Assembly: GCF_019711685.1 (NCBI RefSeq)
Contig: NZ_JAIGYQ010000010.1
Location: 1 to 64,000 of the forward strand
Source of the DNA: Helicobacter turcicus
GTDB lineage: Bacteria > Campylobacterota > Campylobacteria > Campylobacterales > Helicobacteraceae
Reading direction: 5' to 3'
Length of the DNA stretch: 64,000 nucleotides
The first letter of the stretch is position 1. Every line of letters starts with the position of its first letter. Made by a program: the position numbers and the translations under genes. Under the pieces are notes generated by a model. It was given only the letters and a program-made list of their open reading frames with translations, was not told the origin of the DNA and made no database searches. This document shows, piece after piece, positions 8,746 through 17,294 of the stretch.

Positions 8746-10008
8746 ATGAGTGAGAGAGAAGCCAAAGATGAAGTAAAAGAGTATCTAAAAAGTGATATTC
8801 ATTTAAAAATCGGAAGCCTTTTAAAGATTATTAAAAAAGATAGAATAGATATTATTGATAAAATCAAGCCTACTTTAGAAGAGCCAAACTTTGTATTAGA
8901 TGATAATAAAGGCATTTTATTTATCAAAGAATTTATTGACATTGATAAGAATCGCTATTTTATGAGTGTTGCAAAAAACTATGATGGAGAATGGATTTGT
9001 TCTAGTCATACAAAGAGAGAATTTAATAATATTAAAAATAAAATCCAAAATTCTAAGATTATTTATAATAAAGGATTTCAGGGCAGTGAAGTTGCCAGCG
9101 CGTGTGATATATTAGAATCGGGCGGTGAAGTCTCTAAGCCCTCCCACTTGCAGATTAAATACACTGCTAACCAAGACTTTGGCAAAAATCCTAGCGAAAT
9201 TATATCACAATCTAAAGCCCATTTAAAAACTTACAAAATCACCTTACAAGAGGATTCCACTTTAACCCAACAATCCCATATAATAAAGGAATCGCAGATG
9301 AGCAATGAAGAAAAACTAGAAATATTTCAATTAGGTGTAGCATTGACACAAGCATTAAATGGGGATAGTGAAGCCATTGCGGATTTAAATAGAATTTATA
9401 AACGACACAAAGAAATGTTTAAAGATGAAGAAGATGTTAAAAACCTTATAGAACAAGTCATTGCTAACCCAGAAATTGTAATTGATGCTCAAAGAAATGA
9501 ATCTTATAATGTTTATAAGGCCATTAAAGCAATCAATGATGAAAAAATGGGAGATGTTGTTGTCAAGGACGATGGTGGTATAAATGAAATTTTTCACGCC
9601 AATAAAAAGAAAATTAGCGAACTAAATCGTTTTAAAAAACACTTAGACGAGAAAGATAATTTGGTAAATTTGGTAGGCGGTGGGGACGCCCACTCCCCAC
9701 ACCCCACTGACAAAGAGCGGGTTTGGGCGACTGATACGAAAGTATGTTCGCCTACTAACGACATTATACCACAAACACAAGATTCTTTAAAAACTTACAA
9801 AATCCCACTACAAGAGGATTCTAACTTCAAAGACTTATCAACCAAACAAAAATTAGAGTTATTAGCTGCAAATCAAAAAGCAATAGCAGAAGCTAAAAGC
9901 CCAAAAGAGATAATCCAAGAAAGCACGAAAGATTCAAAGCAACTAAAAGCCTCTAAAGATTCCAACCAAGAATCTAAGATTAATACATTTAAACACAAAG
10001 GACACTAA
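8746..10008 (+). CDS. Two-domain barnase/colicin E5-like (DUF3519-like) putative nuclease, possible T4SS cargo
   Basis: 420 residues, start after AGGAAT. Two related domains are visible. The first (about 1-115) contains LEEPNFVLDD, then FIKEF, then GEWICSSHTKREF. The second (about 185-300) contains ANPEIVIDAQ, YNVYKAIKAIND, DVVVKDDGG and INEIFHANKKK. The pattern of short strands and a late His/Lys is that of the phage-type barnase/EndoU/colicin E5/RelE-like RNase superfamily common in Helicobacter. Each domain is followed by a hairpin-rich inserted linker ending IISQ or IIPQ. The C-terminus is a Ser/Lys/Asp-rich tail ending KHKGH. It sits in the transfer operon before the topoisomerase and may be an effector delivered by the T4SS. 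Activity is inferred only. Confidence 0.5.
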   Translation: MSEREAKDEVKEYLKSDIHLKIGSLLKIIKKDRIDIIDKIKPTLEEPNFVLDDNKGILFIKEFIDIDKNRYFMSVAKNYDGEWICSSHTKREFNNIKNKIQNSKIIYNKGFQGSEVASACDILESGGEVSKPSHLQIKYTANQDFGKNPSEIISQSKAHLKTYKITLQEDSTLTQQSHIIKESQMSNEEKLEIFQLGVALTQALNGDSEAIADLNRIYKRHKEMFKDEEDVKNLIEQVIANPEIVIDAQRNESYNVYKAIKAINDEKMGDVVVKDDGGINEIFHANKKKISELNRFKKHLDEKDNLVNLVGGGDAHSPHPTDKERVWATDTKVCSPTNDIIPQTQDSLKTYKIPLQEDSNFKDLSTKQKLELLAANQKAIAEAKSPKEIIQESTKDSKQLKASKDSNQESKINTFKHKGH

Positions 10009-12264
10009 ATGCGTTTATTCATCGCAGAAAAACCAGAATTAGGCAGAGCCATTGCAGAAGCAATGCAAGGAACACAAGAGAGCAAACAAGGGCATATTAT
10101 AAAGGGCGATTCCATAATTACTTGGGCTTTTGGACATATTTTAAAACTCGCAGAACCTGAAAGCTACAATCAAGCTTATGAGAAATGGAATCTTAACTCT
10201 TTGCCTCTTGCCTTGCCATATCCATTTAAGAGAATCCCAATCCCAAATGCAAAAGAGCAGCTAAAAACAATCACAAATCTAATCAATAAAAGCGAAGTAA
10301 AAGAGATTATCCATTGTGGTGATGCTGATGAAGAGGGACAGATTCTAATTGATGAAATATTAGAATATTCTAAGACAAACAAGCCAATTTTGCGATGTCT
10401 AATAAATGATATTACCCCTAAGGCAATACAAAAAGCCCTAACCCAAATGCAACCTAATTCTAACTTTAAAGGCTTAAGCCAAAGTGGCTTTGCAAGGAGT
10501 GAGGCAGATTTTATTGTAGGACTTAATGCTACAAGATTCTACACACTTCTAAACAAAAGAAATGGTGGGCAAGGTGTTGTAAGTGTGGGTAGAGTGCAAA
10601 CTCCTATTTTAGCCTTAATCGTGAATCGTGAATTAGAGAATAAAAACCATAAGAGTTTAGAGTATTTTTCTATTAATGGAGAGTTTTGCATAAAAGATTC
10701 TATGATTAAAGCACCTCTAAAACAAGAGGAGAAAATCACAGAGGAATTAGAAGCTACAAACATTAAAAATCTTTGTGAGAATAATGCAGCAAAACTAACT
10801 ATATCAAAAGAAAATAAAAAAGAATATCCCCCACTCCCTTTTAATCTCTTAGAACTTCAAGCAGAATGCTCTAAGCTTTTTGGCTACTCACCAGATAGTG
10901 TGCTAGATATTACACAAACACTAAGAGAGAAGCACAAGGCTATCTCTTATAACCGAAGCGATTGCCAATATTTACCTGAAAATCTCTATGCAGAATCCCC
11001 ACAGATTATAGAGTGTTTAAAGACAAATTTCAAAGAGGACATAGGACAGCTAAATGCAAATACTAGCATTAAAGGAAAAGCCTTTGATGATTCTAAACTC
11101 TCAGCCCATTATGGAATTATTCCTTTGCAAACTAAGCTAAATTTAGAGGACTTAAGCGAGAATGAAAGGAAGATTTACACATTAATTGCACAAAGATTCT
11201 TAATGCAATTCTATCCCCCTTGTCTTTATGAGAGTTTCAAACTTAGGTTTAAAGTAAAAGATTATGTATTTGAAACGACAAAGAGGCAAGATTTAGATTT
11301 AGGATTCAAAGGGACGTTTGAAAATGCAGAATCCCATAGAGATACTTCGGCTTTGCCCAAGTATGACAATAATAAAGTTCAATATGACAACAACAACCAA
11401 TCCAACGAAGAATCCCTAGACTTCAACACCCTTTTAGATTCTAAAGAGGATAAGGCAATTTGTAAAGCCATAATTTTAAGCAAAGAAAAGACCAAGCCAA
11501 GACCACTTTATACAATGACTACTCTCTTAAAAGATTTAAATCAAGTTAGCAAGTATGTAAAAGATGAGAGAATTAAAAAACTACTTTTAGAAAAAGATAA
11601 AGACAAAAAAGGCGAGAGTGGAGGCATAGGCACACCAGCTACAAGAAGCAATCATATTAAAACACTAATTGAGAGAGAATATATTTCTGTAAGCAAGGAT
11701 AAGAAGCAAAACATTAAAGTCTTACAAAAAGGATTCAAACTCATAGAGTCCCTACCCCAAATGCTAAGTGGAGTAGATATGACAGCCCTTTGGTATGAGC
11801 AACAAAAAGAAATTCAAAAAGGGCTTTTAAGCAAAGAGGAATTTATAAAAGGAATCCATACCTTTATTGCTGATTTAATCAATACAAACAAGGAGAGTAA
11901 TATGAGTTTCAATCAAGCAGAAGTAAAAGAGCAAATCAAATGCCCTAAGTGTGAAAATGGAATCCTAAGAGAGATAAGCGGCAAATATGGCAAGTTTTTT
12001 AGCTGTTCTAATTACCAAAATGGCTGCGATTTTAAAGCTAAAAGCATTAATGGCAAACCCGATTTAGAACCAAAACAAGAATCCCAAACAAGCGAGTATC
12101 AATGCCCACAATGCAAAAAAGGATTCCTAATTAAAAAAGAGGGAATTTCTAAGAAAACAAACAAGCCTTATACTTGGTATGGTTGTAGCGAGTTTAAGAA
12201 TGGTTGTAAATTCTCCTGCTTTGAGAAAGAGGGTAAGCCTAATTTAGAGGGAAATGATGGTTGA
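10009..12264 (+). CDS. topB: DNA topoisomerase III (type IA), conjugation type
   Basis: 751 residues. The N-terminal Toprim domain has the catalytic Glu in IAEKP (residue 7) and DADEEGQ at 105-111. The body carries ARSEADFIVGLNATR and VSVGRVQTPILALIV, and the catalytic Tyr is at 314 in ISYNRSDCQYLP. Two C-terminal four-Cys zinc ribbons begin at C645 and C699. These are the hallmarks of TopB/TraE-type enzymes carried by conjugative plasmids, which relax or decatenate DNA during transfer and replication. A Ser/Asp/Asn-rich insert around 440-475 comes from the small repeat PE-4 and lies in frame within the catalytic body. The start is one base after the previous stop. Confidence 0.92.
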   Translation: MRLFIAEKPELGRAIAEAMQGTQESKQGHIIKGDSIITWAFGHILKLAEPESYNQAYEKWNLNSLPLALPYPFKRIPIPNAKEQLKTITNLINKSEVKEIIHCGDADEEGQILIDEILEYSKTNKPILRCLINDITPKAIQKALTQMQPNSNFKGLSQSGFARSEADFIVGLNATRFYTLLNKRNGGQGVVSVGRVQTPILALIVNRELENKNHKSLEYFSINGEFCIKDSMIKAPLKQEEKITEELEATNIKNLCENNAAKLTISKENKKEYPPLPFNLLELQAECSKLFGYSPDSVLDITQTLREKHKAISYNRSDCQYLPENLYAESPQIIECLKTNFKEDIGQLNANTSIKGKAFDDSKLSAHYGIIPLQTKLNLEDLSENERKIYTLIAQRFLMQFYPPCLYESFKLRFKVKDYVFETTKRQDLDLGFKGTFENAESHRDTSALPKYDNNKVQYDNNNQSNEESLDFNTLLDSKEDKAICKAIILSKEKTKPRPLYTMTTLLKDLNQVSKYVKDERIKKLLLEKDKDKKGESGGIGTPATRSNHIKTLIEREYISVSKDKKQNIKVLQKGFKLIESLPQMLSGVDMTALWYEQQKEIQKGLLSKEEFIKGIHTFIADLINTNKESNMSFNQAEVKEQIKCPKCENGILREISGKYGKFFSCSNYQNGCDFKAKSINGKPDLEPKQESQTSEYQCPQCKKGFLIKKEGISKKTNKPYTWYGCSEFKNGCKFSCFEKEGKPNLEGNDG

Positions 12265-12367
12265 ACTTATAGGAAAAAGCAAAGAAAAATGCATAAAAAG
12301 AGATGCGTTTAGAAATAGAAACTTTTGCAAGGCAAAAGTGTATGCGTATAAAAGGAATCGCAAATGA
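12254..12367 (+). CDS. Possible small basic protein bridging topoisomerase and nuclease genes
   Basis: A 37-codon reading frame that starts inside the end of the topoisomerase gene (ATGATG at 12254) and overlaps the start of the nuclease gene by ATGA. It encodes a very basic peptide with two Cys (KEKCIKRDAF, NFCKAKVYAYKRNRK). It fills the otherwise non-coding 99-bp gap exactly and would couple translation across it. It may be only a leader for coupling; no family is recognised. Confidence 0.35.
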   Translation: MMVELIGKSKEKCIKRDAFRNRNFCKAKVYAYKRNRK

Positions 12368-12915
12368 GATTTAATAGGGCATTTACGCTTATGAGAAATT
12401 TTAAAGCTAAAAGATTGAATGCTATTTTGCTTTGTGTGTTTATCTTATTTGCAATCGTGCATTTTTATAAAAATGATTTTGGAGATAAGCAAATTAGCGC
12501 AAAAGTATCAAGGGTAATAGATGGCGATACGATTGAATTTTTAAACAAACAAGAAAATAAAATTTACAAATTAAGACTATTTGGAATAGATGCCCCAGAA
12601 TCTAAACAAAGCTATGGCAGGGAAAGCAAGGAATATTTGGAACATTTAGTCCAAGATAAAGAAGTAAGGATTCTGCTTAAAGATAAAGATAAATATCAAA
12701 GATTGGTTGGAATCATCTTTTTAAGGAATAAAGACATAAATAAAGAGTTAGTAAGAGTTGGATTGGCACATTCCTATAAGGATTTTTCTTTGAGATATTT
12801 AAGTAGCGAACATTATGCTAAGGCAAACAAACTAGGGCTTTGGCAAGAAAAGAATGTAATCTTACCAAAAGACTTTAGAAAAAATAAAAATACCAATGCA
12901 AAGGATACACAATGA
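12364..12915 (+). CDS. Membrane-anchored staphylococcal-nuclease-like (thermonuclease) protein
   Basis: 183 residues. An N-terminal membrane anchor or signal (about 18-34) is followed by an SNase OB-fold domain: VIDGDTIEF (D53, D55), RLFGIDAPE with R71, D76 and E79, YQRLVGIIF carrying the second catalytic Arg, and the late GLW motif. These correspond to the Ca2+ ligands, the two Arg and the general-base Glu of micrococcal nuclease. Such enzymes are frequent in plasmid transfer operons, where they are thought to degrade DNA in the cell envelope or in recipients; that role is inferred here. An alternative ATG at 12391 would shorten the cytoplasmic end by nine residues. Confidence 0.88.
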   Translation: MRFNRAFTLMRNFKAKRLNAILLCVFILFAIVHFYKNDFGDKQISAKVSRVIDGDTIEFLNKQENKIYKLRLFGIDAPESKQSYGRESKEYLEHLVQDKEVRILLKDKDKYQRLVGIIFLRNKDINKELVRVGLAHSYKDFSLRYLSSEHYAKANKLGLWQEKNVILPKDFRKNKNTNAKDTQ

Positions 12916-13766
12916 ATAAGAACAAGCAAGAATCTAAAAGTGCAGATTCTTTAGAAAATAGCGATTCTACTCATAATCAAGAATCTAAAGAAAAGCCTAA
13001 AGATTCCACAATAAAGCATAGAAAAGTGGAATCCCTAAACTTCAAATGCGAACAATTCTTTGGAAAAAATTGGAAATTTGTAGGAGGATTTATTGCCTTT
13101 GCCCTTTTAGTTTGTGCTTATGAAATCTCTAATATAAGCTCTAAAATGGAATCCCTAGAGGAAATCGTAAGAGAAAATAATGCAAAAGTCGTGCTAACCA
13201 CAAGCGATGGACGAGCAATTAAGGTTACAAAAGAACCTCTAAAGGCAGAGTATCTAAAGCAGTTTGCAACTTCAACATTTGTTAATAATTTCATTGTCTC
13301 AAGGTCGCAATTAACAAATAACTTTGAGAAACCAAACTTCAAAGACTATGGCGAGGTGCTAGATAATGTGCCTAATCTTAAAAATATCCTCTTAAACTTC
13401 ATAGATTCTAAGGCAAATGAAAAGGAGGGAATAGAGGTTAATGCTGTTGCTGTTGGAGATTTAAGGGCTTATGTGCAATGGCTAATTAGCGCAGTAGCGC
13501 AAGATAAGCTGCCTGAATACATTGCGATTAAGGATTATTCTATTGATAAATACGAATATGAGGGCAATAAATTTAATATAGAACTTAGCATAAAAGTCAT
13601 AGCCCAAAGCTATATTCTAAGTCAAAATTCCTATGTAGCACAACAAGGAATCTTTAAAATACTAAGTGAGGGTAGCTTTGATTTAAAGAAATCTAGTGAT
13701 ATTAATCCTTATGGACTTAGGATTGAACGCATCAAGCTAAATCCGATAGTGAAGAGTGGGGGGTAA
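12912..13766 (+). CDS. VirB8/DotI-like bitopic transfer protein
   Basis: 284 residues: a Ser/Lys/Asp-rich cytoplasmic N-terminus (1-45), one membrane segment (about 57-76, GGFIAFALLVCAYEI) and a periplasmic domain of about 200 residues with alternating helices and strands. The topology and size match VirB8, TraE or DotI-type proteins that nucleate the inner-membrane complex. I see no decisive sequence signature, so the assignment rests on topology and position between topoisomerase/nuclease and VirB1. It is coupled to the nuclease gene by an ATGA overlap. Confidence 0.45.
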   Translation: MNKNKQESKSADSLENSDSTHNQESKEKPKDSTIKHRKVESLNFKCEQFFGKNWKFVGGFIAFALLVCAYEISNISSKMESLEEIVRENNAKVVLTTSDGRAIKVTKEPLKAEYLKQFATSTFVNNFIVSRSQLTNNFEKPNFKDYGEVLDNVPNLKNILLNFIDSKANEKEGIEVNAVAVGDLRAYVQWLISAVAQDKLPEYIAIKDYSIDKYEYEGNKFNIELSIKVIAQSYILSQNSYVAQQGIFKILSEGSFDLKKSSDINPYGLRIERIKLNPIVKSGG

Positions 13767-13767
13767 A

Positions 13768-14241
13768 ATGGATAGCACAAACAAAGATTTCTTTGACAAA
13801 ATTACAGACTTAGCATTAAAACTTCAAAAAGAGGTTGCAGAGCTAAAAGAGGATACGCTTGTAAATGCCTCACATATTGCATTGCTGAAAAACTCTAATA
13901 AGGAACATATAGAGGATTTAAATACCAATTTAAGTGAGCTAAACAACGCTACAAGCGAATTTGTAAGTGGGGTTGAAAAGGAATTTAATAAAAAGAGTGG
14001 AGATAATTACACAGAGTTTCTAAAATCCCTTTTAAAAGAGGACTTCCTAGCCTTACAAAAGGAGATGATAGAGGATAGTAAAAGAGAGATTCTAAATGCA
14101 AAAGGTGGAGCAAAAGCAAAACAAAAAGAAAATATATTGCTTTCATTTTTAGGATTCCTAAGCCCTATACTCTCGCTTATTAGCTTTTCTTTGCTTATGT
14201 TAATTTGTGTGAAGTTTAAAATATTTGGAATGCTGTTTTAA
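13768..14241 (+). CDS. Coiled-coil protein with C-terminal membrane anchor
   Basis: About 157 residues from the ATG at 13768; a GTG four codons upstream is in frame, but the GGGG-rich ribosome-binding site favours the ATG. Residues 10-110 are charged helix with heptad-like repeats, and residues about 130-155 form one long hydrophobic segment at the extreme C-terminus (tail anchor). Not recognised. It lies between the VirB8-like and VirB1 genes and its stop overlaps the next start. It could be an inner-membrane scaffold of the transfer machine. Confidence 0.55.
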   Translation: MDSTNKDFFDKITDLALKLQKEVAELKEDTLVNASHIALLKNSNKEHIEDLNTNLSELNNATSEFVSGVEKEFNKKSGDNYTEFLKSLLKEDFLALQKEMIEDSKREILNAKGGAKAKQKENILLSFLGFLSPILSLISFSLLMLICVKFKIFGMLF

Positions 14242-15017
14242 TGAGAGATTTAGCCACAGATAAAAACCATTGCGCCTCCCTAAAGGGAGAGTCAAAGCTA
14301 ATAAGCCTTGACTGCAATTATACAAAGCAGTATAATTACGACAATGATTTTGGTAGCAATCATTATAGCTCCTTTTGGGGCATAAATTTTCACCACAGGG
14401 TGCTACCTGTGGCGAACACCCTATCAAGATTATATCAAAATTACTTCTATTGTAAAAAGGTTTTATCCCTTTTATCCCTACTATTCCCCATTTTCTGCTA
14501 CTCTTATGATAACTTAACCATAGCTAATGCACTAAAAAGAATCGCAAGAAATAGTGAGATTGATAAAAAGATTCTATATACTCTAGCTAAGATTGAGAGT
14601 AATTTTAATCCTTTAGTCATTAGCTTTACTAGCAAGGATAGAAATCATAATTTTAAGAATCTTACAAAAGAAGTTAGAAAATATAAGGATAAATATCTAA
14701 TTAACTTTAAGGGCAAAGAGAGGGATTTACAAGAGGCTTTAGAATCTCTAATTAATAGTGGCATTAGAGTAGATGTAGGGCTTATGCAAATAAACTCTGC
14801 TAATTTTAAAGCTAGAGAGATTCCATATATCTTTAATCCCTCTTATAATATCTCTAAATCTACCTTAATCTTAAAAGACTGCATTAAAGCAAAACAAAAT
14901 CTAAAAGATTCCATAGAATGCTACAACAAAGGCACAAAGAGAAATTATAAAAGCTATGATTATTATAAGAGATTTTATACTAGCTTTTTAAGGGATTTTG
15001 CAAGGGTAACAAAATGA
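14241..15017 (+). CDS. virB1: VirB1-like lytic transglycosylase with an in-frame palindromic element
   Basis: 258 residues. Codons about 4-66 are PE-1 copy B. The signal-like segment (LSLLSLLFPIFCYS) follows at about 75-90 and the enzyme domain at about 95-250. The domain has the catalytic Glu in KIESNFNP (E119) and GLMQIN at 180-185, the hallmark of the SLT/VirB1 family that opens peptidoglycan for the secretion channel. Without the element the protein would be a normal-length VirB1. A GTG inside the element could also serve as start. The start at 14241 overlaps the previous stop, and the stop overlaps the next gene by ATGA. Confidence 0.85.
   Translation: MRDLATDKNHCASLKGESKLISLDCNYTKQYNYDNDFGSNHYSSFWGINFHHRVLPVANTLSRLYQNYFYCKKVLSLLSLLFPIFCYSYDNLTIANALKRIARNSEIDKKILYTLAKIESNFNPLVISFTSKDRNHNFKNLTKEVRKYKDKYLINFKGKERDLQEALESLINSGIRVDVGLMQINSANFKAREIPYIFNPSYNISKSTLILKDCIKAKQNLKDSIECYNKGTKRNYKSYDYYKRFYTSFLRDFARVTK
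14251..14436 (+). repeat. Palindromic element PE-1, copy B (in frame inside virB1)
   Basis: About 186 bp. It shares GATAAAAACCATTGCGCC and the TCCCT/AGGGA hairpin with copy A. Its later part (CTCCTTTTGGGGCATA and CCACAG/CTGTGG) matches copies C and D better. The second hairpin pairs CAATTATAC with GTATAATTA. It ends in GATTATATC. Mosaic similarity to different copies suggests recombination among elements. Confidence 0.8.
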
Positions 15018-15595
15018 ACTTCAAAGACTTTTTGCAAAAATTTCAAGACATAGAGAGAAGCCTACAAAAAGAAACAAGAGGAATCTATAATGTTAGCTTT
15101 AATGCAAAAAGGGCAACTCCTATTCAAAAAGATATTGAAGCAGTAGAAAATGCTGTGATTACATATATTGCAATGTATGTAAGAGGGTTTCATCTTAAAA
15201 GACGAAATAAAGGTAAAGGCGCAGAACATATAAAGCTACATTTAGAAAAAGGAAGTGAGGGCGAGATAACACTAGAAGAGCTTTTAAATCTTGGAAACTC
15301 TCTAAGGGTATATTTAAAAAACTTTAATGAGGCTTTTATAGATAAAAACGGAGCTAAAATTTATGAGTGGGAAAATGATGACGAGGTAAGATTTAGAGTG
15401 ATAACTGATATAGATGAGCAGGGGCACACATCTACCACCTTTCACTCATCTAATGAAATAATTATATCCTTTTACTCTGATAGGAATCTTAGTCAAAGAA
15501 TGGAATTTAAGAATCCTAAAGTTAAAGCTTATTATGAAAACACACAATCCCAAACAAGCATTCTAAACCAAGCACACAAAAGGAAGCAAAAATGA
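15014..15595 (+). CDS. Barnase/colicin E5-like (DUF3519-like) putative nuclease, duplicate 1
   Basis: 193 residues, coupled to virB1 by ATGA. Recognisable pieces are NAKRATPIQKD (27-37), GAEHIKLHLEKGSEG (about 75-89), YEWENDDEVRFR and IISFYSDRNLSQRMEF. The His in AEHIKLH and the late SDR are candidate catalytic residues of the BECR RNase fold; this is a family-level inference. A 26-nt-loop hairpin element (TAGATGAG at 15411, CTCATCTA at 15445) fills the loop before IISFY. The tail ends AHKRKQK, a basic end shared by many cargo genes here. Close paralogues lie at 15686 and 55832. Confidence 0.5.
   Translation: MNFKDFLQKFQDIERSLQKETRGIYNVSFNAKRATPIQKDIEAVENAVITYIAMYVRGFHLKRRNKGKGAEHIKLHLEKGSEGEITLEELLNLGNSLRVYLKNFNEAFIDKNGAKIYEWENDDEVRFRVITDIDEQGHTSTTFHSSNEIIISFYSDRNLSQRMEFKNPKVKAYYENTQSQTSILNQAHKRKQK
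15411..15469 (+). repeat. In-frame hairpin element PE-3 (short form) in the 15014 gene
   Basis: The 8-bp perfect stem TAGATGAG (15411-15418)/CTCATCTA (15445-15452) encloses 26 nt and is followed by AATTATATCC. The two paralogous genes carry a hairpin at exactly this position but with unrelated stem sequences (see 16085 and 56186). The stem is therefore kept while its sequence changes, which points to a nucleic-acid-level element rather than protein conservation. Confidence 0.7.
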
Positions 15596-15681
15596 GTGTA
15601 GCTAGAATATTGCATTTAACAGACAAGGAATGCAAAATTGTTTTTATCTTTTGGATTAATCCAAAAATTGCGAGTTGGTAA
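15592..15681 (+). other. Short reading frame with palindrome; upstream copy of a duplicated spacer
   Basis: A 29-codon frame (MSVARILHLTDKECK...) filling the spacer between the two duplicated nuclease genes. The same sequence recurs after the second gene at 16264. It contains the hairpin TTGCATT/AATGCAA and the perfect palindrome TTTTGGATTAATCCAAAA at 15649-15666. The hairpin, with AAGGA in its loop, also occurs upstream of the genes at 30057 and 36234. It is probably a translational-initiation element rather than a protein gene. A TTG at 15638 behind the AAGGA is in frame with the next gene. Confidence 0.5.
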
Positions 15682-15685
15682 CAAA

Positions 15686-16267
15686 ATGAACTTCAAAGAC
15701 TTTTTGCAAAAATTTCAAGACATAGAGAGAAGCCTACAAAAAGAAAAACGTGGAATCGTAAATGTAACCTTTAATGCAAAAAGGGCAACTCCTATTAAGA
15801 CAGATTTAGAAGTCATTGAAAATGCAATTATAGATTATGTGGTGCATTATGTTAAAGGTTGGCATAACACAAAAAGAGATAAAGGCAGAGGTGCAGAACA
15901 TATCAAACTGCATTTAGAAAAAGGAAGTGAGGGAGAAATCACGATAGAAGAGCTTTTAAATCTTGGAAACTCTCTAAGGGAATATTTAAAAGTGTTTAAA
16001 GAACCTTTTGATGACGGAAGAGGCGGAAAAGTATATGAATGGGAAAACGATGAGGGTGTGCGTTTTAGGATAGCAACTGATAAAATCAAAGGGGAGGGTC
16101 TCATCCCGCCACTTTCCCCCTCTGATGAGCAAATTATATCCTTTTACTCTGATAGGAATCTTAGTCAAAGAATGGAATTTAAGAATCCTAAAGTTAAAGC
16201 TTATTATGAAAACACACAATCCCAAACAAGCATTCTAAACCAAGCACACAAAAGGAAGCAAAAATGA
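15686..16267 (+). CDS. Barnase/colicin E5-like (DUF3519-like) putative nuclease, duplicate 2
   Basis: 193 residues from the ATG at 15686, matching the start of its neighbour; a TTG at 15638 is in frame with 16 extra codons. It is a tandem copy of the 15014 gene. The first 20 residues and the last 50 are nearly identical; the middle is diverged (ATPIKTDLEVIENAIIDYVV versus the neighbour) but keeps GAEHIKLHLEKGSEG and IISFYSDRN. The loop hairpin has a different stem (ATCA-AGGGG/CCCCT-TGAT, 16085-16126). It has the same basic end, AHKRKQK. Tandem, diversified copies are typical of polymorphic toxin or effector families; this is inference. Confidence 0.5.
   Translation: MNFKDFLQKFQDIERSLQKEKRGIVNVTFNAKRATPIKTDLEVIENAIIDYVVHYVKGWHNTKRDKGRGAEHIKLHLEKGSEGEITIEELLNLGNSLREYLKVFKEPFDDGRGGKVYEWENDEGVRFRIATDKIKGEGLIPPLSPSDEQIISFYSDRNLSQRMEFKNPKVKAYYENTQSQTSILNQAHKRKQK
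16085..16140 (+). repeat. In-frame hairpin element PE-3 (short form) in the 15686 gene
   Basis: Stem ATCAAAGGGG (16085-16094) with CCCCTCTGAT (16117-16126), nine pairs with one mismatch, 22-nt loop, followed by AAATTATATC. It occupies the same position as the unrelated stem in the 15014 paralogue. Confidence 0.7.
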
Positions 16268-16395
16268 GTGTAGCTAGAATATTGCATTTAACAGACAAGG
16301 AATGCAAAATTGTTTTTATCTTTTGGATTAATCCAAAAATTGCGAGTTGGCAAGAAAAAGAGTGCAAAAGAAAAGAATCTAATAAGGAAATCTAA
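16264..16395 (+). CDS. Possible 43-residue protein; downstream copy of the duplicated spacer
   Basis: The reading frame begins with ATGA overlap to the previous stop and encodes MSVARILHLTDKECK, then a hydrophobic FIFWINP and a basic end (EKECKRKESNKEI). The first 29 codons duplicate the spacer at 15592. A 17-codon frame (16395-16448) follows with overlap and leads into the 16446 gene. These may be translational relays rather than functional proteins. Confidence 0.3.
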   Translation: MSVARILHLTDKECKIVFIFWINPKIASWQEKECKRKESNKEI

Positions 16396-16445
16396 ATGGA
16401 GAGAGAAAGTAGGACAATTAAGATTGAGAGACTAGGAATCTTTAA

Positions 16446-17294
16446 ATGAATAAGAAATTAACAAATTATATAAAACAATCCATTCAGTCCATTAAAAATA
16501 TTCTTTGGAATAACAAAAAAGAAAAAAGTGAAACCCTAAAATCTGATTTACTAGATAAATCCAAGCCTTTGAGAATGGCTAGAGCTGAAGAGTTAAGCAA
16601 TGAGCTTTTAAATCAAGTAATTAAAAACAATAATAAAATATGGATTGATAATGCGAGTGTATATTTAAATGATGCTTTGGGACTGCAAAATGCAAAAATC
16701 ACAATGTCAGGAAATGCGATAAATCACACACTAAAAAGGCATGGAATGCAATCAAATTTAGTGCAAAAAAGCAAACAAGAAGCCTTAAGTTTTGAGGATA
16801 TTAAAAATCACGCTGATTTTATCAATAGTGCAGACAAACAAGCAATAGGAATCAGCAAAGATAATCAAAAAGTTTTAATTAGTGGAAAACAAATCAATGG
16901 ATATTATGTCATAGTTGAAACGATAAGTAAGAAAAATAATGAATTAAGCTTAAAAACGATGTATAAAGAAATCGGAAAATTAGAAAACAGCAAAGCCTTT
17001 GATAAAGTAGAGAGACTGCTAAACTTTAAAGAAAAGTCGTCAAATCCCTCGTTGCAAGGAACGAGTATCAACTTAGATAGCTCCCATCTCTTTACTGCTG
17101 AAATTATACCACAAAACCCTAACTCTTCTTATTCAAGATTTAAAAATCAGTTAAAAAACATTGGTGAGAATTTAACAAAAGACAGAGAGAAACTTGAGAA
17201 TACGCAAGGATTACAAGATTCTAAAGTAGATACACAAACCCATAAATCACACCAACTAAAAAAAGTAAAATCTAACAAAAAGGACATAAAATGA
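16446..17294 (+). CDS. BECR-type (DUF3519-like) putative nuclease, second subfamily
   Basis: 282 residues. The core runs from about 70 to 190: KIWIDNASVYLNDALG, ITMSGNAINHTLKRHG (with the His pair typical of these phage-type BECR RNases), FINSADKQAIGISKD, VLISGKQINGYYVIVET and the Lys-rich LKTMYKEIGK. A hairpin-bearing linker (about 198-225, DNA 17038-17120) follows and ends EIIPQ. The tail is Lys-rich (KVKSNKKDIK). It is unrelated in detail to the 15014 pair but has the same plan. Its stop overlaps the start of virB4 by ATGA. A cargo or effector role is inferred from family and position. Confidence 0.5.
   Translation: MNKKLTNYIKQSIQSIKNILWNNKKEKSETLKSDLLDKSKPLRMARAEELSNELLNQVIKNNNKIWIDNASVYLNDALGLQNAKITMSGNAINHTLKRHGMQSNLVQKSKQEALSFEDIKNHADFINSADKQAIGISKDNQKVLISGKQINGYYVIVETISKKNNELSLKTMYKEIGKLENSKAFDKVERLLNFKEKSSNPSLQGTSINLDSSHLFTAEIIPQNPNSSYSRFKNQLKNIGENLTKDREKLENTQGLQDSKVDTQTHKSHQLKKVKSNKKDIK
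17038..17120 (+). repeat. In-frame hairpin linker element PE-3 in the 16446 gene
   Basis: Hairpins CTCGTT/AACGAG (around 17047-17065) and AGATAG/CCATCT follow each other, and the element ends GAAATTATACCACAA. The same ending occurs after the hairpin linkers in the genes at 8746, 54127 and 56362. Confidence 0.55.
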
